DNA of 64,000 nucleotides from assembly GCA_947172415.1 (NCBI GenBank), contig OX359189.1, positions 7,516,501 to 7,580,500 on the forward strand, given 5' to 3'. Positions 33,093-44,500 of the stretch are shown one piece after another. A program made the position numbers and the translations under genes. The stretch is from Chondrosia reniformis. Lineage: Eukaryota > Porifera > Demospongiae > Chondrillida > Chondrillidae. Every line of letters begins with the position of its first letter. The first letter of the stretch is position 1. The notes under the pieces were generated by a model. That model did no database searches and was not told where the DNA came from. It saw only the letters and a program-made list of their open reading frames with translations.

Positions 33093-34102
33093 TATTTCCG
33101 CCTATGCATTTACCCCTGGTTGGCAAGAGTCAAGTTTTTGTATACGGAATACCGTACAGACCGTGTAGTTTGACGGTAGTTTGCACGTCTACTTTAACAA
33201 CCTTTCGGAAGAAGCCAAACAAGTAGTTCAAGTTTAAAAAACTCGTGGGGCGCCAGGCGCCCCTAAGTAAACTCAAACTACTTGGCTGGTTCTTATAGAT
33301 ATCCGGTTAACCGATTTCCGATCGACTCTTGTTGGCCGTCTATTTTTCAAGGCCATATCTCGTAGAAAACGTTTTTGCGCAAGCTTTACGTTACATAGTA
33401 TTAGTAAGGGTGGTTTTTAAGTCCATTTCGTTCGTTCAATGTTCTACGCTAAGGAAGAGAAAGCTAATTTTCCTGGAATTAACGCGCCATCGCAGGATTG
33501 CATGCCAAAGTAAGGATTCCTGCTTACAATAGTAACAATACTGTGTGGTTCAATCTCATTTACCTCGAAATGTCCTGTTTGCGGGCTCCATACATTATAA
33601 TCCGTACTTAGAGGAGAGAGTAGAGTAGAGTAGACAGCAGAGACTGAAATGAATGTGACACACCCTGTGTTTGAAATTATATTCATTGTTTATGTGCATA
33701 TTAATAGTCCCTCGTGGATTCCTAATATAGACCTAGGGTTCAAGCGATCTTTTGGATTTGAGAAGGTAACCAAGTAATTGAACATTTAACTGTGTATAGA
33801 AGTTCAATGAATAGCATAGCCTATGAATTTATTAGTTACCTACGTAGTAGTGTCGCGAGCATATATAGACGATACTGCTACGACTGCTATTTATGTGGAA
33901 GTTTCTTTAGGCAAAACTAAATAGTAGCATAGGGTAGGACAGCTCCATACAACAGTTACTGTGTAGTCGATTAATTACAATGATAGCTAGAGATAAAGCA
34001 TTTTAGCTGTGAACAAAGCTATTTATTTTCTTTGTGTGTTTCTGTATGTTTATACCCCTTATGCATAATTCACAGAACTGTATTGAAACTTATTGTTTCT
34101 TT
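33093..34102. other. upstream region of the Ig receptor gene
   Basis: No conserved frame seen. AAACTCGTGGGGCGCCAGGC (33240) is a small GC-rich patch; TAGAGTAGAGTAG at 33615 is a short repeat. It probably contains the promoter and 5'UTR of the gene starting at 34103. Confidence 0.3.
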
Positions 34103-36305
34103 ATGGCTGAGTCGAGTCTTATGAAAAACTACCTCCAGTTATCGTTACTGTGTGGCATTTTCCTGGTAATTATCGAAGTTGGTAAAGGTACAATTGATAA
34201 ATTATTGACAAGTATTTTTCCTGTAACCTGATTTTAATTCCAAAATTGTTGTCTTAATTATAGGTCAAATGCAGTGTACTCTTTCTGCTGGAGTAGCTCC
34301 ACAGTTGGTGTATGTTGGACATCAGGTTACAGTTACTTGCAACTTTACTTTGGAGAAACAGTTAGGATACTCTTGTAATGTGTTTGGGGTTTTCTGGAAA
34401 TTTCAAAATATCATGGAGCCTTACTTCAACGATATTGCTAGTTCTGAAGCTATATATATGGAAAGAACATGTATGAGTAATAGTAAGTTTTCCTACGTTA
34501 TCTAAACCTAATTTTATGATCAATGTGAAATTGTTTATGTACTGTACATCTGTAGCCAGCCTTTACTTATGTACCAGTGCAGTAATGATTAATGTCAGTT
34601 TGAACATGAAAGGAAATTTTAAATGTGGCTTGAATACTCGTAATGGAATTGTATATAGCAACCCGGTGGACATTATTATTCTGAATAGTAAGTGAATATA
34701 TATATACATAGAACTATTTTTAAATTTTGAATGACTATTTACACTAATATAGTTTCGTTTTTCTAGCAGAATTTGTTATTGAAATACGTAACATAGGGAA
34801 TGGCTAAGCATCACTGATTCATGTGAATATTGATTCTCTGGCCTATACCTTACTACTTCATCACTTCCTTGTTCTGATTTTGTTATGAGTTATTTGTACC
34901 AGCTTTACTCTTTCCAAGATTATTTTATCAACTTATATATACACAGATACAAAAAGTGGGTGGGTCCCTGGCTATATAGCACTGTGTATGCATCTATAAT
35001 TAGACATTTATCACTTAATGAATGCTTTTGAAATGATTACACATATTCATCACAATGTACTACTGAATTTTACATATAATAATGCTATTTATTTTGTTTT
35101 AAGATGAACAGGGATCACTATCTCTAGCAATGATGTCATCCATAGTTGCCAGGAACACAACTTCTTCAGTTTTTGTTCAAAGTAGCTTATCATCTGTCAA
35201 GGTATATGTAGGATAGACTTCTGGAGTTTTAATTTTTACTACATTGAAACCCCCTAAACTGACCACCCTTGGACCAGCTATGAATTTTGATTTAGAGGCT
35301 GTTCAGATGGAGTAAGGTTTCACTTGCAGCAGCCTATATTGCTTTGAATTCACTGTGGTTTTATGGTTTCTGGCTACAGAATGACAGACACAGTCCAGTT
35401 CACTAGCTTAGCCCAAATTTATGGTTAAGTATCTTTGTTCCAGCCAAAATACCCACAGTATTTAATGCATATACTACATGTAGCTTCATACATTTACAAT
35501 TGGTGCTGTTATAGCCTTGTTTGCTCCTATATCGGCTGTTTTTTGATACTCTGATTTTCAGTGTGTTTGATTTTTATTTAGCAAACTTCTGTAATGGATT
35601 CAGAATCATTTCCAGAATTTGAAAATGGTGTGGAATCATGTAATACATCAATTGCATATAGTTGACTTTTATATAATGTACATACGTACAACCTGTTAGA
35701 GTCTCATTGACACTATGCTTTATTGTAACATATAGGTCTGGAATCAAATGTGATTTTTGTATCAGCACTTTCAACTGCTGTTATTGTGCTATTAGTGTCG
35801 CTAGTCTTGTCTTGGCTAATATTCAGTCTGCTTTACTACAGAAAGAAAGGTATGTATGTTCTCAGAGTGAACTACTTATATAATATTCTCAAACTTTAAC
35901 ACAGGTTGTGATTTAGTTACATGCTGTGAAGTTCTATAGCTTTTGTCTGATGAAAATTTTGAGCTGTTTAGATTTCACTTTTGTCTCCATGTCATTAATT
36001 AATTGATACCAATTTGATACATGTATATTTTCATGTATGTAGGTTGTCAATCCTACAAGGCTAATGAGGGTCAAAATAATGAAACATATGACATTGTATC
36101 TGTGAAAATAAATGAAAATCCTTCTTATGGAGTACTTCTGCATAAAGTTGATTCGGAATGTGTTGAGAATGTTGAAAATTCATTCACCTGCCAGCCAAAT
36201 ACAACTTTATGTGATTCAAAATCTCTTACCAGCCATAAACTTGGCAGTAAAACCTTTGATTTACGAAATGAAACTGCTGTACCACTTCCACCTAGATCAC
36301 TTTGA
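34103..36305 (+). CDS. single-Ig type I receptor with tyrosine-motif tail, 7 exons
   Basis: Exons 34103-34181, 34264-34482, 34556-34687, 35104-35201, 35582-35639, 35736-35849, 36043-36305 join in frame to 320 aa. Exon 1: signal peptide (LSLLCGIFLVIIEVG). Exons 2-3: one Ig-like domain with Cys in VTVTCNF, Trp in VFWKF and the F-strand Cys in GNFKCGL. Exons 4-5: Ser-rich stalk. Exon 6: TM (VIVLLVSLVLSWLIFSLLYY) and RKK stop-transfer. Exon 7: tail with ETYDIV, nine residues, then YGVL within NPSYGVL, i.e. an ITAM-like spacing overlapping an NPxY motif, and a final PLPPR that could bind SH3. The function is likely cell-surface signalling; the ligand is unknown. AATAAA follows at ~36375. The start at 34103 gives the best signal peptide. 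Confidence 0.7.
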
Positions 36306-36496
36306 TCTATGAGTAATTACTTTGTAATGAATATTTAAGCTTTTCATTTAGTAAGTGTAAAAATTGATTTTTAATAAATTAAATTGCATAATATGTGCCA
36401 TTTTCACAAAATTTACTAAGTTGATTTATATATACATTGCCTATTTTTAAATATTCTGCTTTACACAGCAGGACTTTAGCTTGAATCTTTAGGAAC

Positions 36497-38862
36497 CCTT
36501 CCAGAGCAGACATCCCAACTATGCGTTCATCATATTTGGCGTGATCATAGTCATTTCTGTCGTGGGGACACTCTACCCCATTTTGCCCGTGTATCTAGTC
36601 TGGTTTGTAATCTACATGGCTGCCACCATTTTTGTGGCTGTCCAGTTCTACTATCGAGGTCGCATCACTTCATTTAAAACAGCAAACATCAAGTTATATA
36701 GGAATTTTGGAAAGCCAGATCACGTTCCAAATTCATCTTTGTTGTTTAGTTTTAATCAATATTGGAATGTAAGTCACCATTTTATCATCTGACCATCATG
36801 TGATAATTGTGGTCATGTGATTATCATGTGATAATTGTGGTCATGTGATCATCATGTGATAACTGTGGTCATGTGACATTAGGTAATTTATGTACATATG
36901 TTTCTTCACAGTGGCATTGCTGGAGTGGTGTATCAAGGTGACTTTGGATCACATCTTCTCTTAGTGTTCCTATGCAACTTTGCTATCTATATGATATACT
37001 ACATCGGTGCCAAGGTAACTACGTAACCCGCTAGTACATAGTACTTTAAAGTACTAATATCATGAAATTTACTAACTATATCGAGCTTATCTTTTAAATG
37101 GTTCATCTTTGTTCTTCTCTTGAGCATCAAAGGACACTGGTTTGGAAGATTCTTCTGTCAATGCTGAGGGTCTTCTTAAGCAAGTAATGTTGGTCTGTAG
37201 GTGTCTTCTTTTATAGGCATTAATTCCTGTCAACCAGCTATGTCCCTAGATGCTCAAGAAGTTGAAGGATGAACCATTTAAAAGATACTAATATCACGTC
37301 CAAACTCCATCTACTATTAGCCAGATGTGATTAAATGACTATATAGCTGATATATCTTTTATATCTATCCAGTGTTATAATAGGGAGAAACTCTATCCGT
37401 GGCTTTTTGTGTACTTTGGTATAGCAGTAGCATTTTGGGTTCCAGCCATCTACTTCTTCATCATCCCTAACACTGATTGGACAGTAAGTACATGGCTCAT
37501 TGAAGTCCCTATATGTAGGTGCATGAATAATGTAACATACAATTTTTATTACATGCTACATCTACTTTAGAGTAAAGGCCTATAGGGAACTATACCTATT
37601 GAGAACTTTGGATGAGGATACAAGAGTTTTCTCCTTCTTCTTATCTTCTACTCCACTGAGCTAGACAGCTGTTTCTGGGAATTCCATCCTTCATCAGTGA
37701 CTCTGGGAATCTTTGTATTATTCTTGATCTTTTGTGATTCCTTGGCTCCTTGGCCTATGCATGTAATGTACACCACAGCATGTTACCATCTGTCACAGGT
37801 TTGTTTCTGTCATGTTTTTCATAATAGCTTTCTCCAGCCAAATCTAGAGAAGGCAACAGTAAATGTATAGTGGGTTTCTATGACGACCATGATCTCTGGC
37901 ACTTTCTATCAGCCTTTGCTCTGTTCTTTTCAATGCTAGTGAGTTATACTCTTTGTATGTATACAATGTTTATACTATTATACTAAATGTATGTACGTAG
38001 TAATGTATCCATGGTGAACTCATTTTAACCCTACTTCCAATTAACTATATTCAGCATAGAGTCCTTAACATTGCTATATATATTAAAATCTGCTAAGAGT
38101 CCCGGCAAATCTTGTATATATAATGTGCCATACTTAGAGGCTTCTATAATATTGCCACCTCTCTAATAAGGTCAAGTTCAGCTGGCCCCAAGCCGACCAC
38201 ATTAGACAGGTTTCATTGTATATGCTCTTCCACTTTCACAACTCTGTTGTTTGAGACTACGTATATCTGGGACCAGTGAAAGTGGTTTATATATTACAGC
38301 TGTATATGTGATAATACATATGTGGATGGGGAAAAAGGCTTGTGTTTTAGAGGTTAAATTGTTATTTAATTACGAACTCTTGCAGTTTGGCCTTTTGCTG
38401 ATTAAGCAGGGAAAATTATACTGTAATTAGTTTCTATACTGTTAGCAGCGGAGTGCACTATCATCCACTTCGTATAAACAGTTTTTAGCTTGAAGTGTGT
38501 AGCATCTTCCATGTTTAAATAAATGAATATGGACTCTATACATCATATAGACCATCATGAATTTGGATTCTAAGCAAAGAGATTGCAAAAGAGAAGATCT
38601 GAGGGTGTTTTAAAGATGACATTGTGCACATGCATGTACGTGTTTACTGTAACCACAAACATAGGCGTATACGTATATGTAAACATTTTAATTCAGGCTG
38701 CCACTATTAGTGAGCATATAGAAATCTTTTATTTTTGTATAATAATTATAAAGGCAATGAGTTTATGGTTAGTGCAATACATATATGTTTACATCAGACA
38801 CCTATAGTTTGTTTGAGATGGTCCTATATTAAAGGCAACCTTGAGTTCTCAAAGGTGGCACT
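36497..38862 (+). pseudogene. partial duplicate of the SID-1 gene (exons 10-14)
   Basis: Near-identical, introns included, to ~16052-18545. Exon 10 copy: starts inside the exon (CAGAGCAGACATCCC), lacks 18 bp after CATCCC, and loses 1 and 4 bases near 36730, shifting the frame. Exons 11-14 are intact at 36912-37014, 37373-37483, 37828-37938 and 38386-38430 with good splice sites. It has copied the intron MITE and the hammerhead-like repeat (37651-37709). No 5' exons or promoter, so it is probably a pseudogene, though it could be transcribed. Confidence 0.85.
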
Positions 38863-39070
38863 GCTGAAAGTATATATAGCATTTCATGCAGTGGCTGTTA
38901 ATGAGAATAACTAAAGCCATAGTGGTATATTGGTCCAACTAGTATTTTATCGTAATTAGCCAAAAATTAAACTTGTAATCCATGTACATATATATATAGA
39001 GCCAAAAAGAAATAAAATGTGCATGTAAATCAGTACAACATGCATGTTCATCGTTTGATACATACTTAGT

Positions 39071-40036
39071 TCAGTTATTCAAGCGCAGTGCATCAATTTT
39101 CTGAGTTAAAGTACTTAAGCAATTTTCAGTAACATGGATATTATTATCTATTTTTTTCCAGTCTGAATAAGCTTTCTTTAGTTGAGCAAATGATATTCTA
39201 ATTATGTTTATACCATTATCTTGCTTAGAAGCCTCAGAATACTTATAAGATGGATCTCTTATCCACTTTAGACTCAAACGTAATTGGCATATCCCCATTT
39301 CTATCTCCTTATTAATTCCAGAAAGTTCATCAAATAAATAATAAAGCTTTTGAAACTTCTCCTCAGCTTTTTCAAAATGTCTTGCAAGAGCATAGGTACT
39401 TGCGGCCCCAGCAGTTCCAGTTACACCTGAAGCAGTTGCGCCTAAAGCTAAGGAAAGTGGTATACCCACTGCAGTAGCAATTCCACCTGTAAATATACCA
39501 AGTACGAAGGAAACACCAATTCCTCCACTAACACCACCTACTATTGCAGCTGCTGTTACTGTCCCGCCAACTATTTTGGTAACTTTTTTTCTACTTTTGG
39601 AATGTTTGGCCTTAGTACCACAAACTTTTACAGCATTGTAGCATTGTTGTTTAACTATTCCACACTCATCATTCAGCTCCTTGTAACTAATCTCAGCTGC
39701 TTCTATAGACGATGACAATATTCGCAAAAGGCTTAATAGGTCTTCGTAGATAGGGGTCTGACGCCTTAGGTCCTGTTCTATGTCTTTAACTGTTTCTTGA
39801 TTGCTATCTAGAAACTCGTAAATACATTCTATCTCCCTTACAAATGAGAGATTTTTCACAAAAAGTTTACGAACATCTTGCAATAAATCCTTGACGTCGC
39901 AGATTCTGCTTACTTCTTCTTCGTTCAAGTCCTCAACAATCTTTAAAATTGACTTGAATACATTTCCCAATTTCTCAACAAATAGATCCCAATTTTCAAG
40001 GCTAAAATCAATCTGAATCACAGGATTCTTTCCCAT
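39071..40036 (-). CDS. helical protein with Gly-rich hydrophobic hairpin, APOL-like
   Basis: Intronless, 321 aa. Residues 1-155 are amphipathic helix/coiled coil (DVRKLFVKNLSFVREIECIY). Residues ~158-222 are Gly/Ala-rich and hydrophobic (VGGVSGGIGVSFVLGIFTGG, IPLSLALGATASGVTG) in two stretches around a GIP turn. Residues ~225-321 are helical again. This helix / membrane hairpin / helix layout is seen in apolipoprotein L and in some alpha-helical pore formers. No signal peptide, so cytosolic or membrane-inserting. Function not established; a role in membrane damage or innate defence is only a guess from the layout. Confidence 0.6.
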   Translation of the reverse strand: MGKNPVIQIDFSLENWDLFVEKLGNVFKSILKIVEDLNEEEVSRICDVKDLLQDVRKLFVKNLSFVREIECIYEFLDSNQETVKDIEQDLRRQTPIYEDLLSLLRILSSSIEAAEISYKELNDECGIVKQQCYNAVKVCGTKAKHSKSRKKVTKIVGGTVTAAAIVGGVSGGIGVSFVLGIFTGGIATAVGIPLSLALGATASGVTGTAGAASTYALARHFEKAEEKFQKLYYLFDELSGINKEIEMGICQLRLSLKWIRDPSYKYSEASKQDNGINIIRISFAQLKKAYSDWKKIDNNIHVTENCLSTLTQKIDALRLNN

Positions 40037-40229
40037 CTTTTCAGTCTGTTCCTATCAGACGTATAGGTGTTTCCCAGGAATATTTCCCTGTTTTGTATTA
40101 TGCGCACAACATACCTACGAAACATGATATGAGGTGCTTCCCCTCAAATATTCCCTTAAGTTTCTGTCCCTGCCTATAACAACCACCAATAAAATTCATT
40201 AGTTATCACGAATACCGATGTCACCATTA

Positions 40230-40976
40230 TCAGGGAGTACGGTAGTACTCCCTATGTAGGGATGACGCGGTTTTTTTCGTTTTCCCCATACATCGGTATA
40301 GGAGCAAAATCCCGAAATAGGCCGAAAATCGACAAAACAAGGCTATGTATAGCTAAATATACAATATACATACTCTAAATAGACCTTAAAGGCAAGCGAA
40401 TATGTCCCGCTGGCGAAATAATAAACTTTAAAAATCCCCATTTTCGTCTTCATATTCTTATTCTTCTTCGCCAGCCATAACTAAAAAACTATATAAGCTT
40501 TTGGATTAATTGTTAAACGAAACTATTGCAAATTTTCCGAGCTGTATTCTTTTGTAGAAGCAAGAGCGATAACGCTATTGTTGAGTATGACGGTTTTCAT
40601 GGCCCCAGAGTCAAGGCCTCAATAAATTCGCCATTTTAATGACGTCATTTTCATCGTTTGCCAAACCAAAATGGGTTTAAATACAATCGAATTCCTAGCT
40701 TATGTTCCATAAAAAGTACAGAAACTAGAGAACAATAAAAATTTTCTACAAAAATACTGAAGATGTAGGGATGGCACAAAAAGCACAGAAACAAGAAAGA
40801 GATGTTACACAGTGAAGCATTAGCTATGCATGAATCCTACAAGCAAGGGTGTTGTATGATTCATGCATATATAGCTAATGCTTCACTGTGTAACATCTCT
40901 TTCTTGTTTCTGTGCTTTTTGTGCCATCCCTACATCTTCAGTATTTTTGTAGAAAATTTTTATTGTTCTTTAACAT
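40230..40976. mobile_element. palindromic element(s): GGAGTACGGTAGTACTCC block and foldback
   Basis: 40232-40262 (GGGAGTACGGTAGTACTCCC..GTAGGGATG) resembles 25215-25245. 40730-40972 is a near-perfect hairpin with ~115-bp arms: AAAATACTGAAGATGTAGGG and its inverse, centred near 40852. TGACGTCA, a full CRE palindrome, is at 40640-40647. The block lies upstream of the minus-strand gene at 39071-40036 and may include its promoter. Confidence 0.6.
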
Positions 40977-41088
40977 AATAGAGTAAGGATATTCCTTCTG
41001 CGTCGAACTTATCTTTTGAAAGGATCATCTTTCGACTTTAGAGCGTTGGCTGTCAGTCTCTTGTTAACATACCTGTCCTAATTAATTT

Positions 41089-41525
41089 AGGTGATAGCAG
41101 TAAAGTTTGTGTGTACAGGCAAGTTCTTGCTGAGCAGGAGTCATGACACAAGGATAGGGTATGTTATTGGAATTTCTCTCTCCTTTATGTTCTCCACATT
41201 CCAGTTGGTCATTCCATATCAGATCGACGTTTCTGGACATCAGTGGTTATCAAGACCTCTAGATCTCTGCTGCTACAACCATGCACCTCTGCATGTAGTT
41301 GACCAGTAGGCATCATAAGGTTTGTTTTATATAGCAGCTGCAAATATATAGATGCTTCACTTTAGTTATAAACAGCAAATATCAAGTTATATAGGAATTT
41401 TGGAAAGCCAGATCATATTCCAAAATCATCTTTGTCTGCTGTTTAGTTTTAATCAATATTGGAATGTAAGTCACCATTTTATCACATGATTATCATGTGA
41501 TAATTGTGGTCATGTGACATTTAGG
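41089..41525 (+). pseudogene. older, scrambled SID-1 fragment
   Basis: 41160-41330 aligns with SID-1 exon 7 (FQLVIPYQ..VSGHQ, CCYNHAPL, GCATCATAAGGTTTGTT at the donor) but with many changes. 41370-41525 then matches the end of exon 10 plus intron 10 (AAGCCAGATCA, GGAATGTAAGTCACCATTTT). Exons 8 and 9 are missing, so it is a rearranged remnant, more diverged than the copy at 36.5 kb. Confidence 0.7.
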
Positions 41526-44500
41526 TAAATATGTTACTTTTGATTGTGTACACTGCATGGTGGGAAAAAGCAAGAATTTTGATCATCCTCTTAAATAACC
41601 AGAAACTTTCATTAATTTTCATAATTTAACTTATAATGCAATCATATCAGTATACTGTATACATTTTGAGTTCAAGACACCATTCACAAGCCCTATAAAT
41701 TGAAAAGTGAATTTTAAATACATTATTATCAATAGTGTATATAATGAGTGATAATACATAGAGGAATACATATTTACGTATGTACATTTTTAGTTGGAAT
41801 GTGAAGGTATTTTAAGCATATGAACATGTGAACAGGATTTGTATTTATTTATAGACCGTATATCTAAGTAAATATATGTAAATTTCATACCTTACAAGCT
41901 TGGGCATACATCTACAGAAATATGTATGACTTGCCTAATACTCTTAGAGCTTCAGTTGTTAACCTGAGAGACATGTTTGCATGTGATTACAGCTTTGTAT
42001 TATATATATATATATATAGGAGTATAGGAGCTGAGATTTTGCTCTATTATATCTCTCAAGTCACATGACCCTTCACCTAGTTATAATTGACACTTAAAAC
42101 ACAACGAATGATCACATATTATGTTTTTTTAACTTGAAAAAATTCTACAGTTGCCACATACAACATGAATCTTAGTGATGGGCACTTGATGTACATTTTG
42201 TGTCATAACTTGTAATTGATCTTAAGAGCATGAAAATCAATTTATGATCATGAAGTAGAACAAGGTCTTTTACAGAATGATCTTTTTTTCTAATATGTTC
42301 TCTCCTTATCACAGGCAGGTAGGCTACTCAGCTTTGCTGACAGCATTCACAGACATATAATTGCTCTATATATATCTCACCGTGCATTAAGTAAGTTTAA
42401 TTTAGAGCTGCAACACTTGAATATGCAAGTTGGTTTGAGATGAACTTCAGTGAGTTGTAAGTTGATCGGCTCGAATTACCTTCAAAACAAGAAGCAGCAA
42501 TATCCTTGAGAGAAATCACGGAGTGTAGTTGAAGCTTATACGAGCATCTTTTAGTGGCAAACATCCCGGTCGAATCAATATAGTGTACGGTCATGTGAAG
42601 GGACTTTCCCTTTAGCTGCATGATTTGCATATTACTTTTATGACTCCATGCATATCTATGGTAGTTCATGGACTAGTAGACCTACCATTGCATTTTTGTA
42701 ATTATTATAATAATTATGATCAGTCTTCTTAATATTCTTCCATTCTTAATAAATCAAATTACTTTTCATGTACAAACAATCATGATAAAATGTACAAGTT
42801 CCATTGTAAAATAATCAAAAATATACAAGAGATTACGAGTCCAGTATTAGCAAATGTTCTTTAGAACTTTTCTTTTGAAATTCTTTTGAGTCCATTCAGA
42901 TATTTGCTGTACTTCTTTTTGCATCATCTGATAGATGACCCCAGGGCACACCACGAGGAGGTAGAAGTACTTCGTACCCCAAAAGGCCTCCGGGTTCTCA
43001 ACTCTGTTTGACACTTCCACTACTTGCGTCGTAAGAGAAGTTGCTCGGGAACGGTCCGGCGTACCTGACCGACCTGTGACCAGTTACTAGTCTTGCACTG
43101 CCTCACGCTACGGACAGAACAAGCCCGACCCTGGCGGACCACAAACTCCCACCAATGAGAATCATCATGTGCACACAACGCAGCTTGAGAGTACTGTACA
43201 CAGACTTTAGCTCATTGGGATCGGCCAGGCGCTTTAGAGTAGGGACCCATCAGTTCACTGAACTGCAAGAAAAGAATTGAAAATACATAATATAAAATAC
43301 AAAGAAATACTGCTTTGAATACAAATTAAATGCAAATTCCTTCCAAACCAACCTGAAGCTGCAGCCTACAACAGGGGTTCCTGACCGACTACGTAGTGGC
43401 ACTGGACCACACCAACCTCCAGGTACGGGTCGTATAGCAAGAATCCGCAAGTGCCAATTTAAACACACAAGCAGGATTAATAGTGAGATACATCTCCAGG
43501 CACTAACCCATAGGTAGAGAGACCACCCCACTATACGAACACCGATGACCCTTCGGATAGGCATGTACCATTGCTCGTACTCCAAGAATGGTTTTCGCAT
43601 CGATCCACACCAAAGTAGACCTCCAGAGTTGATAGCCCGGAGGCCAAAGACTGAAAATTTCCTTGCCTATTTATTAGAAATGGTCGGCGGGAAACATCGT
43701 GAACTTGGCGGAAAATCGTGGAACCAAATTGTTTTGGAGATCATGTTCGAGAACAATAGACAACATGTAGTACATGCACCGACCTATTCAGCAAGTTGTT
43801 ATTGCTATTGAGTTTGGACTCGAAAACATGCATGGCTAACCAACAAAGCAAATCGTAGCATGTCCAGTAGCTCGCATGAATAGCTTGATTAATAAACAAT
43901 TAAAGTTATCAATATTTCAATTTATTGTTTCATTTATCTTAAATTTAAACATAAATGCACAAACTCTTGCGAGCACATTAATTGACATGTCAAGCGTGCA
44001 CAACACAGGACATTGAGAATCAAGGATACAGATGCAGTTTAACAAGAAATCATGGGCACATATCTATAAACGAAGATTGGTTTTGAATATTTGTATGTAG
44101 TTCGTGCGCATGGAGTCTACTTATTGCTCAATCAATTTATGAATCCAAAATGGCCGATGCTGTTCTTTTTTGAGGAACTTTGGCGTTGTAAATGCCCTAA
44201 ACGACGCTGATTGGTAGGTCATCTTGTTTAGAGAATCACACAAACTATATACGTTTGAAGTGAAGTTTTAAAATTACAATGTTATGATTAGCATATTATA
44301 CCAGCAATCTATACCTCCTGTAAGAATACTTACTTGTGAGACTCTTTAAAAAGTAATTGTACAATTTATACAAATTAACATAATTATTATTATTATAATT
44401 ACGCCAGTACCTACATGGCACTTTATTTGCTGTATATTCATCTATTTACAGAAGAATTGTCATGGAAATCAATTGTCAGTTACCTAGCAACATGTCCAAT

